Shown here: positions 7,728-10,622 of the stretch, in pieces
How the letters are laid out: each line of letters starts with the position of its first letter
How positions within the stretch are numbered: position 1 is the first letter of the stretch
Notes under the pieces: model-generated
Database searches by the model: none
Seen by the model: the letters and a program-made list of their open reading frames with translations, nothing else
What the model was told of the DNA's origin: nothing
Program-made: the position numbers and the translations under genes
Assembly (NCBI GenBank): GCA_902775835.1
Contig: CACYNZ010000106.1
Span: forward strand, 1-10,622
Length of the DNA: 10,622 nucleotides
Direction: 5' to 3'
From: an uncultured Eubacteriales bacterium
GTDB taxonomy: Bacteria > Bacillota_A > Clostridia > Christensenellales > Aristaeellaceae

Positions 7728-9260
7728 ATGCCCTTGAACACACTGGTTTTCCGCCCCGGCAGAACGCTGGCCGCACGCAGTCCCCTTCTCTACGGCCAGT
7801 TCATCGAACACTTCCACCGGCAGATCTACGGCGGTGTCTATGATCCCCAGAGCCCGTTTGCCGATGAGGATGGCATGCGCACCGATGTGCTGGATGCCAT
7901 GCGGCACATTCACGTGCCCATCCTGCGCTGGCCCGGCGGCTGCTTTGTGTCCAGCTATCACTGGAAGAAAGCCGTGGGCAGACAGCGCACGCCCGTTTTT
8001 GACAAGAGCTGGCGTTTGGAGGATCCGAACACCTTCGGCACGGATGAATACATTTCTCTGTGCCGGAAGATCGGATGCGCGCCTTATATCTGTACCAATG
8101 CCGGCACCGGCACGCCCGAGGAAATGAGTGACTGGGTGGAATACTGCAATCTGGACAGCGAGGGCGAGTTTGCGCGCTGGCGCAGGGAAAACGGACATCC
8201 GGATCCGTATAAGGTCCGCTACTGGTCCATCGGCAATGAGAACTACGGATTCTGGGAACTGGGTGCCAAGGATGCCCAGGAGTGGGGCCGTCTTGTGCTG
8301 GAATCCGCCAAGCTCATGCACCATGTGGACCCGGAGATTGAACTTTCCGCGGCCGCGCTTCCGGATCTGGACTGGAACATCCATCTTCTCAAAGCCTGCG
8401 GACAGCACCTGGACTGGATCTCCATCCACAAGTACTGGAACCTCATGGCCCAGGAGAATGATTTCTTCTCCTACGAGGAATCCATGGCCTGCACCAACGA
8501 TCTGGACACGGACCTGCAGAAGGTGCGCGGCCTGCTCACTGCCATGGGACTGGAGAAGCGCATCCGCATCGCCTATGACGAATGGAACCTGCGCGGGTGG
8601 CATCATCCCAATGTGCACACCATCCGTCAGGGGAAAACCCCGGAAGAATACCTGCTTCCCCGGGACAAGAACGATATCAACCGGGATTACACCATGGCTG
8701 ATGCGGTCTTCTCCGCCTGTTTCCTGAACACGCTGAACCGCAACTGCGATATCGTGGGCATGGCCGCCTTCGCGCCTATTGTCAATACCCGCGGCTGCAT
8801 CTTCACCTATAAGGACGGAATTGTACTGCGCAGCACCTATCACGTGTTTGACCTGTATGTCAATCATCTGGGCGATGAGATCCTGGACGGATGGTTGGAA
8901 AAGGAAGAAACCATGACATGCCGTTCAAGAAGCGGGCGTCTGGAAACCGTGCCGGTGCTGGATGTGCTGGCCACCCGGCGAAGCCGGGATCAGGCCCTGG
9001 TCATCGCGGCAGTCAACAAGCACCCTTCGGAAGCGCGCACCCTGACGCTGCAGACAGAGGGACGCCTCCCGCGCTCGCGCTTCCGCCTGCTGTCCGTCAC
9101 AGGAGAAAGCACGGAAAGCTACAACGATATCGGCATGGAACAGGTACAACTGAAATGCACGCCCTGGCAGACGGTCACGGAATCCCTGTGCCCGACACTT
9201 GCCCCGCATTCTGTCAGCCTTATCGAAATCCTGCCGGATACAGCCCATTCCATTTCCTGA
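7728..9260 (+). CDS. Alpha-L-arabinofuranosidase, glycoside hydrolase family 51
   Basis: A 510-residue retaining glycosidase that removes terminal alpha-L-arabinofuranosyl residues from arabinan and arabinoxylan oligosaccharides. It matches intracellular GH51 enzymes in length and has no signal peptide. The N-terminal YGQFIEH (22-28) and IYGGVYDP (33-40), and RWPGG at 67-71, are typical of the TIM barrel start. The acid/base is Glu171 in SIGNEN, and the nucleophile is Glu285 in AYDEWN. The barrel spans roughly residues 15-375, and the rest forms the C-terminal beta-sandwich. The start at 7728 has AGGAGG (7713-7718) 9 bases upstream. It is 44 bases after the dehydratase stop and 17 bases before the phosphoesterase start, so co-transcription is very likely. 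The substrate probably enters as short oligosaccharides through a transporter encoded elsewhere. No arabinose isomerase, kinase or epimerase gene is in the window. Common symbols for this family are abfA or arfA; I leave the symbol blank as the exact orthologue is not certain. Confidence 0.96.
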   Translation: MPLNTLVFRPGRTLAARSPLLYGQFIEHFHRQIYGGVYDPQSPFADEDGMRTDVLDAMRHIHVPILRWPGGCFVSSYHWKKAVGRQRTPVFDKSWRLEDPNTFGTDEYISLCRKIGCAPYICTNAGTGTPEEMSDWVEYCNLDSEGEFARWRRENGHPDPYKVRYWSIGNENYGFWELGAKDAQEWGRLVLESAKLMHHVDPEIELSAAALPDLDWNIHLLKACGQHLDWISIHKYWNLMAQENDFFSYEESMACTNDLDTDLQKVRGLLTAMGLEKRIRIAYDEWNLRGWHHPNVHTIRQGKTPEEYLLPRDKNDINRDYTMADAVFSACFLNTLNRNCDIVGMAAFAPIVNTRGCIFTYKDGIVLRSTYHVFDLYVNHLGDEILDGWLEKEETMTCRSRSGRLETVPVLDVLATRRSRDQALVIAAVNKHPSEARTLTLQTEGRLPRSRFRLLSVTGESTESYNDIGMEQVQLKCTPWQTVTESLCPTLAPHSVSLIEILPDTAHSIS

Positions 9261-9277
9261 AAAGGAGCATATGATCC

Positions 9278-10168
9278 ATGTCCATCTTTGTCACCGGTGA
9301 CACGCACGGCAGCCAGAGCCGAGGCCTGATCTCCAGGGACGGCTTCATTTCACGCCTGAGCACATCGGCCTTCCCGGAGCAGAGAGCGCTCAGCAAGGAT
9401 GACTTTGTCGTCATCTGCGGAGATTTCGGCGGTGTCTGGGAAACCAGCCGCTTCTCCGTACAGGAGTCCAAATCAGAGAAGTATGCGCTGGACTGGCTGG
9501 AAGAGCGCAGCTTCACCACCCTTTTCGTACCGGGCAACCATGAAAACTATGACCGGCTCACGGGCTGCCATGATGAAAAGCTTCTTGCATCCTGGTTCTA
9601 TGCGGGCATGCCGGAGGAAGAAAAGGACAGGCTGAGGAAAGGCTATCCGCGCATCGCCTGGAACGGCGGATATGTCCGTCAGCTCCGGCCTTCCGTTCTC
9701 ATGCTTGAACGCGGAGAGATTTTCACGCTCGGGGAAAAAACCTGTTTTGCCTTCGGAGGTGCCCGGAGCCATGATATCTCGGACGGCATCCTTGATCCGG
9801 CCGCCTATCCCGACCACGATGCCTTTACCCGTGTCTACCGGAGCATGACCGGAAAAATGTTCCGTGTCCGCGGCGTCTCCTGGTGGGAGGCGGAAATGCC
9901 CACCGCCTCTGAAATGGATTACGGGCGTGAAAACCTGAAAGCCTTCATGGAAACCCATGACCGTCTGGACTTTGTGTTCACCCACGACGCGCCTTCCTCG
10001 GACAGGATTCTCCTGGGCTATTCCGGATCCGATCCCCTGTGCCAGTACCTGGAGTCCCTGAGGGATATCTTGAAGTATTCCTGCTGGTTCTACGGGCATC
10101 TGCATGACAACCGCCGGATCATGGACAATCATTACCTGCTTTACGAACAGATTCTTCAGATTGCCTGA
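9278..10168 (+). CDS. Calcineurin-like metallophosphoesterase
   Basis: A soluble 296-residue protein with the full set of two-metal phosphoesterase motifs: GDTHG (Asp8, His10), GDFGG (Asp49), GNHEN (Asn87, His88), FTHDAP (His236) and GHLHDN (His274, His276). All expected metal ligands are present, so it should be an active phosphomonoesterase, phosphodiesterase or nucleotidase; the substrate cannot be told from sequence. The segment between about residues 95 and 230 is longer than in minimal members and contains a charged helix (EEEKDRLRK), which may form a substrate-specific cap. The ATG at 9278 has AAAGGAG 10 bases upstream. An ATG at 9271 is in another frame. It begins only 17 bases after the arabinofuranosidase stop and ends at a terminator, making it the last gene of the operon. 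Its link to arabinose use is unclear. Confidence 0.92.
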   Translation: MSIFVTGDTHGSQSRGLISRDGFISRLSTSAFPEQRALSKDDFVVICGDFGGVWETSRFSVQESKSEKYALDWLEERSFTTLFVPGNHENYDRLTGCHDEKLLASWFYAGMPEEEKDRLRKGYPRIAWNGGYVRQLRPSVLMLERGEIFTLGEKTCFAFGGARSHDISDGILDPAAYPDHDAFTRVYRSMTGKMFRVRGVSWWEAEMPTASEMDYGRENLKAFMETHDRLDFVFTHDAPSSDRILLGYSGSDPLCQYLESLRDILKYSCWFYGHLHDNRRIMDNHYLLYEQILQIA

Positions 10169-10172
10169 CGCA

Positions 10173-10210
10173 AACAGCCACCCCGGATAAACGCCGGGAT
10201 GGCTGTTTTT
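10173..10210 (+). terminator. Rho-independent terminator of the dehydratase-GH51-phosphoesterase operon
   Basis: AACAGCCACCCCGG (10173-10186) pairs with CCGGGATGGCTGTT (10194-10207) over 14 positions with one C-A mismatch, closing a 7-base loop. A run of five T ends at 10210, followed by CTGTGTTT. It lies 4 bases past the phosphoesterase stop and 18 bases beyond the 3' end of the convergent ATPase gene. The minus strand lacks a good T-run, so it mainly serves the plus-strand operon. Confidence 0.82.
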
Positions 10211-10228
10211 CTGTGTTTCCCCGGTCCG

Positions 10229-10621
10229 TCAGATCCGGATGCGGAGAGCATTCAGTCCGAGCGTGTTCTTGTAAAGCATCTCCCTTGAAATGCCCTGGGC
10301 CAGGACCACGCCGACATCATACTGGACTTCCTTGGCATTGTTCAGCACAATCCGCAGACCTACATTCTTCACGGTGTCCTCAGGCGCTGTCATTTTCTCC
10401 TGCTCCAGCGGGTTAAAGGCCGTGCAGTCATCCTTGATTCGCAGCATCACGTCCCCGTCCATGTGCGTCACACGTATTTCCATGCTGCGGCGCCGTTTGT
10501 CCGCATGGAAGCCGTGGGCGGCTATGTTGCCGGCCATCTCCTCCAGCGCCAGCCCGGAGAAAAAGGCTCTGCGCCGGTCCACCCCCTTTGCCAGACAGAA
10601 ATCCTGCACTTTCTTGGAAAC
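10229..10621 (-). CDS. ATP-binding protein, HATPase (RsbW/SpoIIAB-like) domain, N-terminus cut by the window edge
   Basis: The visible 130 residues form a GHKL-type ATPase domain of the anti-sigma factor or serine-kinase kind. The N-box is EEMAGNIAAHGF, with the Glu and Asn expected to hold the magnesium. The next motif is IKDDCTAFNP, where the family usually has D-[DE]-G-x-P-F-[DN]-P, so Gly is replaced by Cys and Pro by Ala. The later NVGLRIVLNNAKEVQY block matches the GLGL-type segment, and the C-terminus NTLGLNALRIRI is typical of these domains. A GTG at 10609 is in frame, but the frame is open to the edge through VSKK, so the protein probably starts outside the window. It could be a stand-alone anti-sigma factor (normally 130-150 residues) or the tail of a larger sensor protein. 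No partner anti-anti-sigma or sigma gene is in view. It is convergent with the phosphoesterase gene. Confidence 0.8.
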   Translation of the reverse strand, partial: VSKKVQDFCLAKGVDRRRAFFSGLALEEMAGNIAAHGFHADKRRRSMEIRVTHMDGDVMLRIKDDCTAFNPLEQEKMTAPEDTVKNVGLRIVLNNAKEVQYDVGVVLAQGISREMLYKNTLGLNALRIRI

Positions 10622-10622
10622 C

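Noticed and set aside
7662..8867. Long minus-strand open frame opposite the GH51 gene
   Set aside because: Antisense to a gene with intact catalytic residues; no domain or start signal was found.

Overview
The window looks like chromosomal DNA from a moderately GC-rich Bacillota, most likely a gut or rumen Clostridia-type bacterium. This is inferred from the gene families: a fused ATPase/permease ABC transporter with a C-terminal FtsX-type domain, a DUF2200 protein, an AI-2E family transporter, an intracellular GH51 arabinofuranosidase and a serine-kinase-like ATPase of the anti-sigma type. Strong AGGAGG-type ribosome binding sites and near-consensus sigma-A promoter elements fit the same assignment. 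No rRNA, tRNA, CRISPR array, insertion sequence or phage gene was seen. Eight protein genes fill the window, and no gene-free stretch exceeds about 165 bases.

Left part (1-1500, + strand): the 3' part of an AI-2E family membrane transporter gene enters from the left edge. It is followed 25 bases later by a small DUF2200 gene. A strong rho-independent hairpin closes this unit and also separates it from the convergent gene to its right.

Middle (1513-5785): a large minus-strand ABC transporter gene (nucleotide-binding domain, one membrane helix, a very large extracytoplasmic domain, three membrane helices) diverges from a plus-strand gene for a secreted class 3 (fungal-type) lipase. The 163-base divergent region carries a good promoter for the lipase, with an inverted repeat over its -35 box.

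Right part (5786-10168, + strand): an IlvD/Edd family dehydratase, a GH51 alpha-L-arabinofuranosidase and a calcineurin-like metallophosphoesterase are spaced 44 and 17 bases apart, each with a good ribosome binding site. They are very probably one operon. The arabinofuranosidase frees L-arabinose from arabino-oligosaccharides in the cytoplasm. The dehydratase next to it may act on a sugar acid rather than, or as well as, in branched-chain amino acid synthesis. A catabolite-control (cre)-like sequence lies upstream. A hairpin terminator ends the operon, and a minus-strand ATPase-domain gene of the anti-sigma factor type runs in from the right edge.

Overall this is mostly ordinary genome content. 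I found no clear evidence for a new system. The dehydratase/arabinofuranosidase/phosphoesterase operon and the divergent lipase promoter are the parts most worth a second look.
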